DNA of 64,000 nt from an uncultured Muribaculaceae bacterium (GCA_944321875.1 CALUMX010000002.1:62001-126000); one strand, 5' to 3'; positions 1-8,840 are shown, numbered from the stretch's first letter. Numbers and translations: made by a program. Notes: generated from the sequence alone by a model not told the origin.

Positions 1-661
1 TAACCTCACCTGTCATAATGTTTGCATAGTGGAAGTTAGCACCAATATGGAAAGTGTGGTTCTCATTGTTTACCGGACGATACAACCAACGGCCGCCCAG
101 AGAAACGCCCTGATAACCGGCGATTTGGTCATTGTATTGATTTTCAGCGAAGATACCTTGATTTGCGAAGAACTTGTCATTGTAGAAGCTATAGCTTACA
201 CCAAGCTGACGGCCGATTGACAATGCGTTGGCTGCGCTCGCACGAGAAATGAAGTGCAAGCTACCACGGCTTGTGTTGTTAGCCATTGTTGCAGGGTTGT
301 TGTAGTAACCAGCCTTGAAGCCATGGAAACCCTTTTCGCCTTCCTTCGTATATTTCAAATAAAGGTCCTTCTGATTGAACTTGCCGCCTGCGAAATCGAA
401 GTCAGCATAGAAGTACCAATCCTTGTAAGTCAAAGACGCTCTGATACGTGCATCTGTAATGGCAGCACCTGACTTGAGAGGAGTAAATTCTGCATTATAG
501 TAAGCTACGTCGGCCATCATACGAGCACCGATAGTAAACTTAACGTCTTCTGCCTCATTCTTAAAATTCACAACTGGATCTGTATCAAAATCCTGAGCGT
601 TTGCCACATTTCCAATAAGTGCGAAACCAGCTAAAATGGGCATTAAAATATTTTTTTTCAT
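1..661 (-). CDS. OprP/OprO-like outer-membrane porin, 5' part only
   Basis: The minus-strand frame opens at the ATG at 659-661 and stays open to the window edge, giving about 220 residues. The product starts with a Sec signal peptide (MKKNILMPILAGFALIGNVANAQ) and continues into amphipathic strands such as FTIGARMMADVAYYNAEF and SLTYKDWYFYADFDFAGG. The motif with FHGFKAGYYNNPATMANNTS followed by ARG/Ser-rich strands is typical of the phosphate-selective porin O/P family, a 16-strand trimeric channel for phosphate or other anions. It lies 52 nt downstream of glpQ on the same strand, so it is probably the last or a late gene of the glp operon. I infer that it lets glycerophosphodiesters or glycerol-3-phosphate cross the outer membrane. 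The substrate is not shown by the sequence, and the C-terminal half lies outside the window. Confidence 0.85.
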   Translation of the reverse strand, partial: MKKNILMPILAGFALIGNVANAQDFDTDPVVNFKNEAEDVKFTIGARMMADVAYYNAEFTPLKSGAAITDARIRASLTYKDWYFYADFDFAGGKFNQKDLYLKYTKEGEKGFHGFKAGYYNNPATMANNTSRGSLHFISRASAANALSIGRQLGVSYSFYNDKFFANQGIFAENQYNDQIAGYQGVSLGGRWLYRPVNNENHTFHIGANFHYANIMTGEV

Positions 662-713
662 AGAATTATCCTTTTAATTAAATGTGTTTTTTATTGTATA
701 AAATCAAAAAGTA

Positions 714-2123
714 TTAATAACCAAGACGAACAAGTGTTTGAACAGCGTCAGGAACTGTTGTTGTAGCTTCTGAGCTACGGAGACCCTTGTCAATCAAATA
801 TTTCAACGTCATTTCAGTACGGTTAGTAAACAAGCCATCACCATAGATGCCATGGAGCAGGTCGTCGAATTGAACTGTGTTACCCCAGTTGTATTGGCCG
901 AAGTATTTACCCATTTGAGCATAAGAGTCGAAAGAGTACGGGTGGTTGAGCAAACCAGAACGCTTGATCAAGTAAGCTTGCCATGGGCAGTTCATTTCAG
1001 GATAATCGTTAGGAGCACCGGCAATTGACGGGCCAATGATGTGAGCCTTGTATTGGATAGCAAGATTGATGAATGAAGCATAACCTGTAGGAGTATTGTA
1101 CTTCAAGTCAGTAGCAGCCTGACCTTCCCACAACAGGAAGCACATCGGAACCTGGCCTTTGAATACCTTTTCAGTACGAGTCAAACTTTCAAGAGAGAAT
1201 GATTGGAGGATAACCTTACCGTTAGTGTTACCTACATTAACCTTGCCATTCTTGTAGAACGGTTCGCTTGCAGGAGCCGGCTTAGTGATGATGTTCCAAC
1301 CACAGTTGTCCAATACCTCATATACACGCTGCTCGAAGTCAGACGGGTTCAACCAAGATTCCTTGAACTCAATGTAGATACCCGGGCGGTTGCCAGTATC
1401 CTGCGGGTCGTTAACATATTCAAAAGTATAATCCAAGCAATCGTAAGGCTTTTCCGGATCCCAAGTACCAGTGATTGTATAAACACGCTCACCGTTAGAA
1501 TCACGCTTCAACATCTTACCTTCTGCATACATAATCTGGTCTTGAAGAGCAGATACATATTGATGTTGCTCAGAGAAACCGTCTCTTGCCTGCTCAATGC
1601 TTGTTTCGTTGAACCAAGTACCTGCATCAAGCATCATCAACTCTTCATACATATAAGATTTTGCGTAATACGGACGGAATGAAGCCTTGTCGGCAGCAAC
1701 CAACTTCTCTGCCTCAGCCTCAGACACACCGTGCTTCATATAGAAAGCCTTACGTGTTTCCGGAACTGTCTCGCCGAATACGTTTTCAATATTAGTTGTA
1801 CGGCGCAAGTTGTCATCATGGTTGGCAAGAACCACACCATCTTTTGAACATTGCAAGTCGGATTCCAAATAGTCAGCACCCATTTCACGAGCCCAACGCC
1901 ATGCAGCCTCTGTTTCTTCCGGAGCCCAGAATGTGGTACCACGGTGAGCAACAACAGCATACATAGGAACGTAGTCACGCACCTTAGCCATCTCCGGTGA
2001 AATGTGATCGACTTCTACGCGAGTTGCGTCATTGTTTACATCTGTAAAATCTTGATTTTCGCAAGAAGCAAAGGCGATCAGGGTCATACCCATAATGCCT
2101 AAACGAATAGGATTTTTAAACAT
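714..2123 (-). CDS. glpQ: glycerophosphodiester phosphodiesterase, lipoprotein
   Basis: This 469-residue protein begins with a lipoprotein signal whose lipobox (F-A-S-C) places the lipidated Cys at residue 21. The GDPD catalytic core follows: His60-Arg61, an E-E-T at 69-71, Glu87-x-Asp89 in YLESDL, and His102-Asp103. These match the HR..E..E.D..HD pattern of E. coli GlpQ. The family cleaves deacylated phospholipids (glycerophosphocholine, -ethanolamine and similar) to sn-glycerol-3-phosphate plus the free alcohol. It sits directly after glpT and before a porin, so the expected path is porin, hydrolysis at a membrane-anchored enzyme, then import by GlpT. It is longer than the roughly 350-residue E. 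coli enzyme, with insertions in the second half of the barrel. Substrate range is inferred from family and context. Confidence 0.93.
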   Translation of the reverse strand: MFKNPIRLGIMGMTLIAFASCENQDFTDVNNDATRVEVDHISPEMAKVRDYVPMYAVVAHRGTTFWAPEETEAAWRWAREMGADYLESDLQCSKDGVVLANHDDNLRRTTNIENVFGETVPETRKAFYMKHGVSEAEAEKLVAADKASFRPYYAKSYMYEELMMLDAGTWFNETSIEQARDGFSEQHQYVSALQDQIMYAEGKMLKRDSNGERVYTITGTWDPEKPYDCLDYTFEYVNDPQDTGNRPGIYIEFKESWLNPSDFEQRVYEVLDNCGWNIITKPAPASEPFYKNGKVNVGNTNGKVILQSFSLESLTRTEKVFKGQVPMCFLLWEGQAATDLKYNTPTGYASFINLAIQYKAHIIGPSIAGAPNDYPEMNCPWQAYLIKRSGLLNHPYSFDSYAQMGKYFGQYNWGNTVQFDDLLHGIYGDGLFTNRTEMTLKYLIDKGLRSSEATTTVPDAVQTLVRLGY

Positions 2124-2171
2124 GATTAAAATTTTAAGATAAACACTATTTTTTTATTTCTCTTTTTTGTT

Positions 2172-2204
2172 CAAGTTTCCGGGGGTGTCTCGCCCGGAAA
2201 CTTG
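2172..2204 (-). repeat. 12-bp perfect hairpin between glpT and glpQ
   Basis: Two 12-nt arms (2172-2183 and 2193-2204, CAAGTTTCCGGG and its complement) enclose a 9-nt loop in the 107-nt glpT-glpQ gap. No U-run follows on the minus strand, so this does not look like a standard intrinsic terminator. In an operon it may shield the 3' end of the upstream transcript or mark a processing point, setting different levels for glpABCT and glpQ-porin. The hairpin is seen directly; the role is inferred. Confidence 0.7.
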
Positions 2205-2230
2205 AGGGTTAGGTTAATTTAATTAATTGT

Positions 2231-3604
2231 TTATTTTTTCTCTTCTTTATATGTAAAGCCTACAAATACCATTGACAAAAGACAAGCAGCAATAAGAAGG
2301 ATGAATGTCCAGTCCCAACCAGCGTGCTCTGCAACGTAACCGATTACGATGTTGGCCAAAATTGCCGTTCCAAAGAAGTAACCGAAGAAACCTGTCAGAC
2401 CAGCTGCTGTACCTGCTGCATTTTTCGGAGCCAAATCCAATGCGTGCACACCGATAAGCATCACAGGACCATAGATAAAGAAACCGATACCGATAAGGGA
2501 AGCTGTAACAACAGTCGCGTTATCTGCAAATTGCCAATAAATCAAAATGAATACAGCTACAATTGCCATGAAGATGATAGATGTCATTGAACGTCCGCCC
2601 TTGAACACCTTATCACTAATCCAACCGCAAACAAGCGTACCAGGAATAGCCGCGAACTCATAAGCGAAGTATGCCCAACCTGCTTGCTTGATATCATAGT
2701 TCTGTACTTCCTTCAGATAGGTAGGAGCCCAGTCCAAACATCCGTAACGCACCATGTAAACAAAAGCGTTTGCAATAGCGATGAACCAGAGCATCTTGTT
2801 GTTGAACACATACTTGAAGAAAATTTCTTTTGCTGTAAGAATTTCCTCTGACTTCGCGCTGTAGTTTTTCGGATAGTCATTACGGTACTTCTCAATTGAA
2901 GGCAAACCGCAAGATTGTGGGGTATCGCGAATAAGCACATAAGCAATCAAAGCAATGAAAATTGCTGTCACTGACGGGAATACGTATGTACCAATCAAGA
3001 AATACTTGCTGGAATCCATTCCGTAGAACCAGCTACCAAACCACATAGCGCCATATACAGCCATCGGACCTACCAAAGCGCCACCTACGTTGTGAGCACA
3101 GTTCCAAATTGACATCTTCGTACCACGTTCATTTACTGAGAACCAGTGTGTCATGACGCGTCCGCACGGAGGCCAACCCATACCGTTAAACCAGCCTACA
3201 AGACCGTTGAGCAAAGCCATCACGAAGATAGCCCATCCCTTATTTTCAGGACCAAAGGCAACAACCGGCACAATCATGAACATCATTGAAAGAGACGCAA
3301 GTACCAGACCCAACGGCAGGAATACGCGAGCGTTGCTACGGTCTGACACGCTACCCATCAAGAATTTTGACAATGCGTATGCTACAGCATTCATTGAAAG
3401 AACGATACCAAGCTCTCCCTTTTCAAAACCGAACTGTGCAAGTTCCGGAATTGCCATCGAGAAATTCTTACGCACGATATAATATCCGGCGTAACCAATA
3501 AAAATACCTAAGAATACCTGCCAACGCAAACTCTTATAAGTAGCGTCTACCTTGTCAGCCGCGATTTCCGGCTTGTGAGCAGGAGGCGTTAATAATTTCC
3601 ACAT
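2231..3604 (-). CDS. glpT: glycerol-3-phosphate:phosphate antiporter (MFS, OPA family)
   Basis: This 457-residue, 12-helix major facilitator imports sn-glycerol-3-phosphate in exchange for inorganic phosphate across the inner membrane. The N-terminal G-Y-A-G-Y-Y-I-V-R-K-N-F motif puts Arg45 at the same number as the substrate-binding Arg45 of E. coli GlpT. The second-half motif V-Y-M-V-R-Y-G-C-L-D-W-A-P-T-Y-L carries the partner of E. coli Arg269. The loop M-G-S-V-S-D-R is the MFS signature between helices 2 and 3. It lies between glpC (42-nt gap) and glpQ. Length and motifs fit GlpT better than the hexose-phosphate transporter UhpT, and the operon context agrees. Confidence 0.94.
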   Translation of the reverse strand: MWKLLTPPAHKPEIAADKVDATYKSLRWQVFLGIFIGYAGYYIVRKNFSMAIPELAQFGFEKGELGIVLSMNAVAYALSKFLMGSVSDRSNARVFLPLGLVLASLSMMFMIVPVVAFGPENKGWAIFVMALLNGLVGWFNGMGWPPCGRVMTHWFSVNERGTKMSIWNCAHNVGGALVGPMAVYGAMWFGSWFYGMDSSKYFLIGTYVFPSVTAIFIALIAYVLIRDTPQSCGLPSIEKYRNDYPKNYSAKSEEILTAKEIFFKYVFNNKMLWFIAIANAFVYMVRYGCLDWAPTYLKEVQNYDIKQAGWAYFAYEFAAIPGTLVCGWISDKVFKGGRSMTSIIFMAIVAVFILIYWQFADNATVVTASLIGIGFFIYGPVMLIGVHALDLAPKNAAGTAAGLTGFFGYFFGTAILANIVIGYVAEHAGWDWTFILLIAACLLSMVFVGFTYKEEKK

Positions 3605-3646
3605 GATACAATAAATTTTAAAGTATTAGTTAATTATAGTTGTCTT

Positions 3647-4894
3647 TCAGCAATTTAACTTACTGGTTGCTTCCAAATCCAGACAGCGTGCAAGAATTGA
3701 GATAGGATGCTCGACCTTTGTTGTTGTAGACATCTCAATCTGCCACTTACATGTCTCGCAATCAGTTGCCACATAGTCCACCTTAGCCTCTTCTATGGCT
3801 GCAAACAAAGATGCGCCTATGCCCTGTGATGTTTCGTAGTTTTCTTTCTTGAAACCATAAGTTCCGCCGATACCGCAGCACTGTGAAGGAAGCATCACGA
3901 AATCGATATTGGGAATCATTCTCAACAAAGCTGTTGAGTAATAAGCCCATCCGAGTTTCTCCATATGGCAAGGCGTATGATAAGCCACTCGCAACTTACC
4001 TCCGTCGCGGAATTTCAACTTAACCTTTCCTTCCTCAATTAAGCGATAGACAAAACGTGTGACGATTTCAATCTGGTCACGCACGTCGGCATTGTCTACA
4101 CCCAGCAAATGAGGATACTCATCTCGCATTGTAAACGTGCAAGTAGATGATGCAGCGATTACCGGGCGCTTCTCCTCGTTGACTGACTTACGGATGGATG
4201 CGACATTGAGCTTTGCCTGGCTGCGAGCCTGGTCAATCAGACCGTTTGAAACGAGAGCGACACCACAGCACTTCTCCTTTTCCAACATATGTACGCCATA
4301 ACCCAGCGCGTTCATCACGCTAACCACATCCTTACCCAACTGAGGATAGTTGTAGTTGATGTAACAGCCGTGGAAGAAGCTGACATGATGCTTGAAAGCA
4401 TCCTGACGGGCTGCTGCGTTCTTTTTAAACCATGTTACAAACTTCTCTCCAGAATATTTCGGGAAACTGCGGCGATGGTCAACTTTCAGCACGCTGTCCA
4501 TCAACAGTTTCACCGGCTTGAGTGACAATGTCGTATTCACGATAGGAGCAAAAGCCGACGACATTGTTCCGACAACGTCCGTATTGGCCAGAATCGTGTC
4601 GCGCAACGACGGTTTCTTCTTACTGTATTTGATACGCGCCAATTGGATGATGTCGCCAATCTTAACATTTGACGGACATGCCACCTCACAGCGTTTACAG
4701 TTCAGGCAGTATTTCAGAGCTTCGTCAAAGAAAGTTCCTCTCTTCAGACGCAAACGCTCTCCGTCCGGACCAGCCTGCTTCGGTCCGGGATATTTTGGAT
4801 TAACAGGCACTACCGGGCAATACACCGTACAGACCGTACACTTTATGCACTGTTCGAAATTATTTTCGCTAATATTTGATTCCTGCAAGTTCAT
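3647..4894 (-). CDS. glpC: anaerobic glycerol-3-phosphate dehydrogenase subunit C
   Basis: GlpC is the iron-sulfur, membrane-associated subunit that passes electrons from GlpAB to the quinone pool, here presumably menaquinone. From the Met at 4894 the protein is 415 residues. Two 4Fe-4S motifs, Cys16/19/22/26-Pro and Cys63/66/69/73-Pro, are followed by two CCG domains (E-K-C-C-G and S-Q-C-C-G-I-G-G-T-Y-G) typical of heterodisulfide reductase-like proteins. The frame is open 22 codons further upstream to 4960, but that extension overlaps glpB and does not resemble GlpC; the chosen start leaves an 11-nt gap after the glpB stop. Genes glpA, glpB and glpC are consecutive and co-directional. Confidence 0.93.
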   Translation of the reverse strand: MNLQESNISENNFEQCIKCTVCTVYCPVVPVNPKYPGPKQAGPDGERLRLKRGTFFDEALKYCLNCKRCEVACPSNVKIGDIIQLARIKYSKKKPSLRDTILANTDVVGTMSSAFAPIVNTTLSLKPVKLLMDSVLKVDHRRSFPKYSGEKFVTWFKKNAAARQDAFKHHVSFFHGCYINYNYPQLGKDVVSVMNALGYGVHMLEKEKCCGVALVSNGLIDQARSQAKLNVASIRKSVNEEKRPVIAASSTCTFTMRDEYPHLLGVDNADVRDQIEIVTRFVYRLIEEGKVKLKFRDGGKLRVAYHTPCHMEKLGWAYYSTALLRMIPNIDFVMLPSQCCGIGGTYGFKKENYETSQGIGASLFAAIEEAKVDYVATDCETCKWQIEMSTTTKVEHPISILARCLDLEATSKLNC

Positions 4895-4905
4895 GTTTCC
4901 CAATT

Positions 4906-6135
4906 TTAAAGATTGTCGGCAACAAAGAGAGATGTTAGCATTGCCACTCCGGCCCCACATCCTTCATAAATCGGATTGAAACCACTCAACACTGACCCTG
5001 CTGCATATAAATTTTCCAATGATTTACCATTCTTCTTGACACGGAACTTTTCATCAGTCGCCACGCCGAAAGTCAAGTAATTCTGCTTTCCGAAGAAATT
5101 GGCGTCAAACCAGTCGGCACGGTCCTCGCTGAAATCCACGTCAGCACCGAAAACCGGCTCAATAATATCGTGGGAATGTGCCACCAGACCATTGCTGAAG
5201 AAACTACCGGTAGTCAATACGTAAGCATCAGCCGTAATTCCGATGTTTCCGTGATTGGTCGTGTATACCTTCTTGACCTTTCCATTCTCAATCTCGGCCT
5301 TCTCCACGGTGTCACCCAGCATGTAGCAACCACCCAAGCGCTCAAACTCACGGCGAAGCTGCTGCTGCACACGGATTCCCGGGACTGACGGCGGCATTGT
5401 CGGCATCAACTTAATGTTTACCATACCTTTTAAAGCCTTTACAAGTCTATCGGAAGCTAACCCAAAAACTGCCGGCAATGCCACAACATCAAATCCATCA
5501 GAAAAACCTATGATTACAGACACCAATTTATTAAATACTTCTTCTTTGTCAATCACCTTCGCAATATTGGTGGAGCGCATCTCTGTCGGGCTCACTCTCA
5601 ATTTGTTCAGTTCCGGAAGGTTGATTGATTTTATCATGCATGAAGCCCCGGCAGTCTCAAGAGCATCGGCGATAAACTTCGTATTGAAATCCAGGAAACC
5701 TGAAATATTGAGAAGAATCACCTTCTTTCCCTTAAATGGAGCTACATTGTCATAGCAATCGAAATCAGAAATTGTCAACCACGATGGTTTCATTGTTCCC
5801 ATCGGTGTAAAATGATAGTGATTTTTATCGGCAGAACCTTGCAATTGCACGCCGCAATCAGCCATCAGTTTCTGCGCTTCCGCTGCATAGAAAGCAAACT
5901 TATCACCGAGTTTCACATACGGATGAGCCTTGTCTACACCGCTCACCTGCTCTACCGGAGAAACAACCTCCGTACCGTCAGCAAGACGGTTGAGCAAATC
6001 AAACGAACCAGAAGAAAAGTGGAGCGCACTCTGTCCGGCAGAGACAATCACACAACGCTTTCCCTGCTTCTGCAAGCGGACACCGCACGTCAAACCTGAA
6101 AGTCCGCCACCTATTATGACTGTATCAAATTTCAT
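4906..6135 (-). CDS. glpB: anaerobic glycerol-3-phosphate dehydrogenase subunit B
   Basis: This 409-residue flavoprotein starts with a Rossmann dinucleotide fold (V-I-I-G-G-G-L-S-G-L, glycines at residues 9-11 and 14) and ends with the FAD-binding N-L-Y-A-A-G-S-V-L-S-G segment of the GlpB/FrdA-like family. With GlpA it forms the catalytic dimer that oxidises glycerol-3-phosphate to dihydroxyacetone phosphate. It follows glpA after 12 nt and precedes glpC by 11 nt, so the three are almost certainly co-transcribed. Family length is about 420 residues, so the gene is full length. Its own catalytic role is less defined in the family than that of GlpA. Confidence 0.92.
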   Translation of the reverse strand: MKFDTVIIGGGLSGLTCGVRLQKQGKRCVIVSAGQSALHFSSGSFDLLNRLADGTEVVSPVEQVSGVDKAHPYVKLGDKFAFYAAEAQKLMADCGVQLQGSADKNHYHFTPMGTMKPSWLTISDFDCYDNVAPFKGKKVILLNISGFLDFNTKFIADALETAGASCMIKSINLPELNKLRVSPTEMRSTNIAKVIDKEEVFNKLVSVIIGFSDGFDVVALPAVFGLASDRLVKALKGMVNIKLMPTMPPSVPGIRVQQQLRREFERLGGCYMLGDTVEKAEIENGKVKKVYTTNHGNIGITADAYVLTTGSFFSNGLVAHSHDIIEPVFGADVDFSEDRADWFDANFFGKQNYLTFGVATDEKFRVKKNGKSLENLYAAGSVLSGFNPIYEGCGAGVAMLTSLFVADNL

Positions 6136-6147
6136 TTCTATTCAGAT

Positions 6148-7752
6148 TTATTTCAAGCCACAAACTCCGTCGTAGACCCATTTCGTATACTCATTCTCTC
6201 GCAAGGCGCTACCCCATGCCACAGGATAAACACCCTTCCAACGTTCATTCAAGAACGAGGTCAAGTCGGCTTCCGCCTTCTTCGTACAATTGTGAGCCTC
6301 TCCGAGAAGACCGGCTGCACGGCACGCGCACAACTCACCCTGACACGTACCCATACCGACACGTGTGCGGCGACGCAAGTCAACCATATTGTTCACATCA
6401 AGGTTCTCAAGCGCATATTTCACCTCTCCTACCGAGACATCCTCGCACTCGCAAACCAAGCTGTTGTCATATTCATTCTCAGCGGCAATCCGGCTGGCCA
6501 ATTCTCCATGACGCACATAAGCCGATTTACGACCGCCTTCCATTACGAAAGATTTTCCAGTCGGAGCCTCATTACCCTCACGTGAACCTGGAAGCGGGTC
6601 CGTCATCGTCGTACACGACTTGTCGATGCCCAACTTACGGCAGGCCAAATCTGCAGCCCACTCCGCCATCAGACGATATGTCATCAGTTTTCCGCCCGTA
6701 ATAGTAGCGAAACCCGGAACACCGTCACGCTCCTCATGGTCAAGAAGCACGATACCACGGCTGATGTTACGTCCTGTCGGGTCGTTATCGGCAGCCACCA
6801 GCGGACGCACACCCGCATAGGCACGCAGAATTCGGGTCGTAGCCAACGAAGGTGCCAACTTCTCACCCTCACGAAGCAGCAAATCCACCTCGTCAGGAGT
6901 TACGCGCAAATCGTCAACCTCATCAAAGCCCACATGACTTGAAGTCGTACCGATAAGGCAAATCGTATCACCCGGCACCAAAATATCAGCGTTAGCCGGC
7001 TTACGGCAGCGGTTGAGCACCACATTGTTCACGCGGTGGCCAAAAATCAACAAAGAGCCCTTCGCCGGATACATATCTACTTTCACACCGGCCATCTCGG
7101 CAATACCATGACCCCAAATACCTCCGGCACTGATGGTCAGCGGTGCGTAATAATTCGTTTTCTCTTTTGTTTTCTGGTCCACCACAGTCACACCGATCAC
7201 CCGGCCTTGCTCCTTAATCAAAGCTACCACCTGATGATAAACCAGCACCTTTGCGCCGTGAGCCTTGGCATCAATTACATTAGCCAAAGTCAGACGGAAC
7301 GGGTCAACCGAACCATCCGGCACTTTCACAGCACCGATAATCGACGGATTGACCGACGGCTCCATACGCTTCGCCAAAGCCGGGTCGATTACCTCCGCAT
7401 TGATTCCCGCTTTCAGACAAGCATCAACGAATGTCGACTGATATGACAAATCATCTTCAGGCAGAGTAATGAACAATCCGTCATTTTCCTCAACGCAATG
7501 ACGGGCAATGCGGCGAAGAATCATATTTTCCTTGATACACTCTGCAGCTGACTCATGGTCGGTTACAGCATAGCGCGCACCACTGTGGAGCAATCCGTGA
7601 TTTCTTCCGGTTGCACCAGCAGCAAAATCATGACGCTCAACGAGAAGCACTCTCATACCTCTCATCGCACAGTCGCGTGCCGTTCCGGCACCGGTTGCGC
7701 CTCCGCCAATGATTATCACATCAAATTCACTTTGGTGATGTTGTTCTTTCAT
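6148..7752 (-). CDS. glpA: anaerobic glycerol-3-phosphate dehydrogenase subunit A
   Basis: This 534-residue FAD enzyme oxidises sn-glycerol-3-phosphate to dihydroxyacetone phosphate. It has an N-terminal FAD fold (I-I-I-G-G-G-A-T-G, residues 13-21), the family motif G-A-T-G-R-N-H-G-L-L-H-S-G-A-R-Y, and a C-terminal BFD-like Cys-rich domain with Cys434-x-Cys436 and Cys470-x4-Cys475. That C-terminal domain separates GlpA from aerobic GlpD. It is the first gene of the operon glpABCT-glpQ-porin and is transcribed away from the DeoR regulator at 8012. The first ATG gives the expected start a few residues before the Rossmann fold. Dehydrogenase without glpF/glpK nearby suggests that imported glycerol-3-phosphate, not glycerol, is the substrate supply. 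Confidence 0.95.
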   Translation of the reverse strand: MKEQHHQSEFDVIIIGGGATGAGTARDCAMRGMRVLLVERHDFAAGATGRNHGLLHSGARYAVTDHESAAECIKENMILRRIARHCVEENDGLFITLPEDDLSYQSTFVDACLKAGINAEVIDPALAKRMEPSVNPSIIGAVKVPDGSVDPFRLTLANVIDAKAHGAKVLVYHQVVALIKEQGRVIGVTVVDQKTKEKTNYYAPLTISAGGIWGHGIAEMAGVKVDMYPAKGSLLIFGHRVNNVVLNRCRKPANADILVPGDTICLIGTTSSHVGFDEVDDLRVTPDEVDLLLREGEKLAPSLATTRILRAYAGVRPLVAADNDPTGRNISRGIVLLDHEERDGVPGFATITGGKLMTYRLMAEWAADLACRKLGIDKSCTTMTDPLPGSREGNEAPTGKSFVMEGGRKSAYVRHGELASRIAAENEYDNSLVCECEDVSVGEVKYALENLDVNNMVDLRRRTRVGMGTCQGELCACRAAGLLGEAHNCTKKAEADLTSFLNERWKGVYPVAWGSALRENEYTKWVYDGVCGLK

Positions 7753-7820
7753 GCTTTTTTAATTCAAAGAGTTATATCAATATGGCTTTAGTTTCAAAAG
7801 CGTTAGGTTTCATTTCGAAG

Positions 7821-7828
7821 CAAAGATA
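7821..7828 (-). promoter_or_regulatory. -7 box of the glp operon promoter
   Basis: TATCTTTG on the minus strand matches the Bacteroidetes -7 consensus TAnnTTTG. It lies about 70 nt upstream of the glpA start codon. No good TTTG -33 element is seen at the usual 19-21 nt spacing, which fits a promoter that depends on an activator. Confidence 0.6.
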
Positions 7829-7870
7829 GAAATTATTTTTTATTCAACGAAATTTTCGCCAATTTTTTTT

Positions 7871-7934
7871 CACAAAAAATGTGATTTTACAGAAGTTAAA
7901 GCAAAAAAGCCTAAATTATGTGATTTTTACACAT
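7871..7934. promoter_or_regulatory. candidate operator region of the glp regulon
   Basis: Two dyads lie between the divergent glpA and DeoR-type genes: CACA-N5-TGTG at 7871-7883 and ATGTG-N7-CACAT at 7918-7934. They overlap a near-direct repeat of ATGTGATTTT(T)ACA (7879-7891 and 7918-7931, 39 nt apart). The half-sites resemble CRP-type TGTGA, but a DeoR-family protein could equally bind paired sites of this kind. They sit upstream of both predicted promoters. The repeats are seen directly; the binding protein is inferred. Confidence 0.45.
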
Positions 7935-7989
7935 TATTATATATTAATATTTTTAATCTTAAAAAATAATCCGTACCTTAGACAAAATT

Positions 7990-7997
7990 TAAATTTG
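7990..7997 (+). promoter_or_regulatory. -7 box of the DeoR-type regulator gene
   Basis: TAAATTTG matches TAnnTTTG and ends 14 nt before the ATG at 8012, which would give a very short leader. No convincing -33 element is seen. Confidence 0.5.
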
Positions 7998-8011
7998 AAA
8001 CACAGACCATC

Positions 8012-8791
8012 ATGACCAAGGAAGAAAGACATGCGCTTATCCTGGATTTGTTAATGCATCAGGACTCTATACTTGTAACCGACTTATCGGAACAATTAAA
8101 CGTATCTTCAGTTACGATTCGAAAAGATTTAACAGAGCTGGAGAAAGCTAAGAAGCTATACAGAAACCACGGAAAAGCGATTTTAATTGACCCATACAGC
8201 GAAAATCGGAACATCAGCGAGAAAGAAAAATATTTCGTTGACGAAAAGCGGCTCATCGGACTTCAGGCAGCTTCACTTATCACTCCGAAAGATTCCATCC
8301 TGATTGCGTCGGGCACAACCGTTCACGCACTGGCACGCCATATCCATGCCGTTGACAAACTGACAGTTATCACGGCCTCATTGGAAGTATCGAGCATCCT
8401 TGCCAAAGACCGCAACATTGACATTATCCAACTGGGCGGACTACTTCGCCACAGCAGCCTGTCTGTTGTCGGAAAGGATGCCGAATCAGCGCTTTCCAAT
8501 TTCTCCTGCAGCAAGTTATATCTCGGAGTAGACGGCATCGACCTCGACTTTGGCATCACGACAACGGATATGATGGAAGCAAGCCTCAACCGCGTAATGA
8601 TGAAGACCGCACAGAAGACAATCGTCCTTGCCGATTCCTCCAAATTCCAACGCCGCGGATTCAGCAAAATCGCAGATATGGATGAAATCGACCATATCAT
8701 CACCGACTCAAAGATTCCGTCATCTACAGCCAAGAAAATCGAAGAGATGGGCATTGAGCTTTCCATCGTCGACTCTCCGGTTTTTAAATAA
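8012..8791 (+). CDS. glpR: DeoR-family transcriptional regulator (GlpR-like)
   Basis: This 259-residue protein has an N-terminal winged helix-turn-helix (V-T-D-L-S-E-Q-L-N-V-S-S-V-T-I-R-K-D-L, residues 22-40). The C-terminal DeoRC sugar-phosphate sensor domain carries A-S-G-T-T-V-H-A-L-A, L-G-V-D-G-I-D-L-D-F-G and V-L-A-D-S-S-K-F. Members repress sugar-phosphate genes and release DNA on binding a phosphorylated ligand; E. coli GlpR responds to glycerol-3-phosphate. Divergent position next to glpA makes this the likely regulator of the glp operon. The symbol rests on context, since DeoR-family proteins cannot be told apart reliably by sequence alone. A strong bidirectional terminator follows. 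Confidence 0.8.
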   Translation: MTKEERHALILDLLMHQDSILVTDLSEQLNVSSVTIRKDLTELEKAKKLYRNHGKAILIDPYSENRNISEKEKYFVDEKRLIGLQAASLITPKDSILIASGTTVHALARHIHAVDKLTVITASLEVSSILAKDRNIDIIQLGGLLRHSSLSVVGKDAESALSNFSCSKLYLGVDGIDLDFGITTTDMMEASLNRVMMKTAQKTIVLADSSKFQRRGFSKIADMDEIDHIITDSKIPSSTAKKIEEMGIELSIVDSPVFK

Positions 8792-8812
8792 AATCACGGC
8801 AATTTCATATAA

Positions 8813-8840
8813 AAAAAGCAGGGCATCCACCCTGCTTTTT
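8813..8840. terminator. bidirectional intrinsic terminator
   Basis: GCAGGG-N6-CCCTGC (8818-8835) is flanked by an A-run before and a T-run after, so it can end transcription from the regulator gene on the plus strand and from the DUF6249 gene on the minus strand. The two genes converge here. Confidence 0.88.

Noticed and set aside
4895..4960. Upstream 22-codon extension of glpC
   Set aside because: It overlaps the end of glpB and shows no similarity to GlpC; the internal Met at 4894 gives the normal N-terminus.
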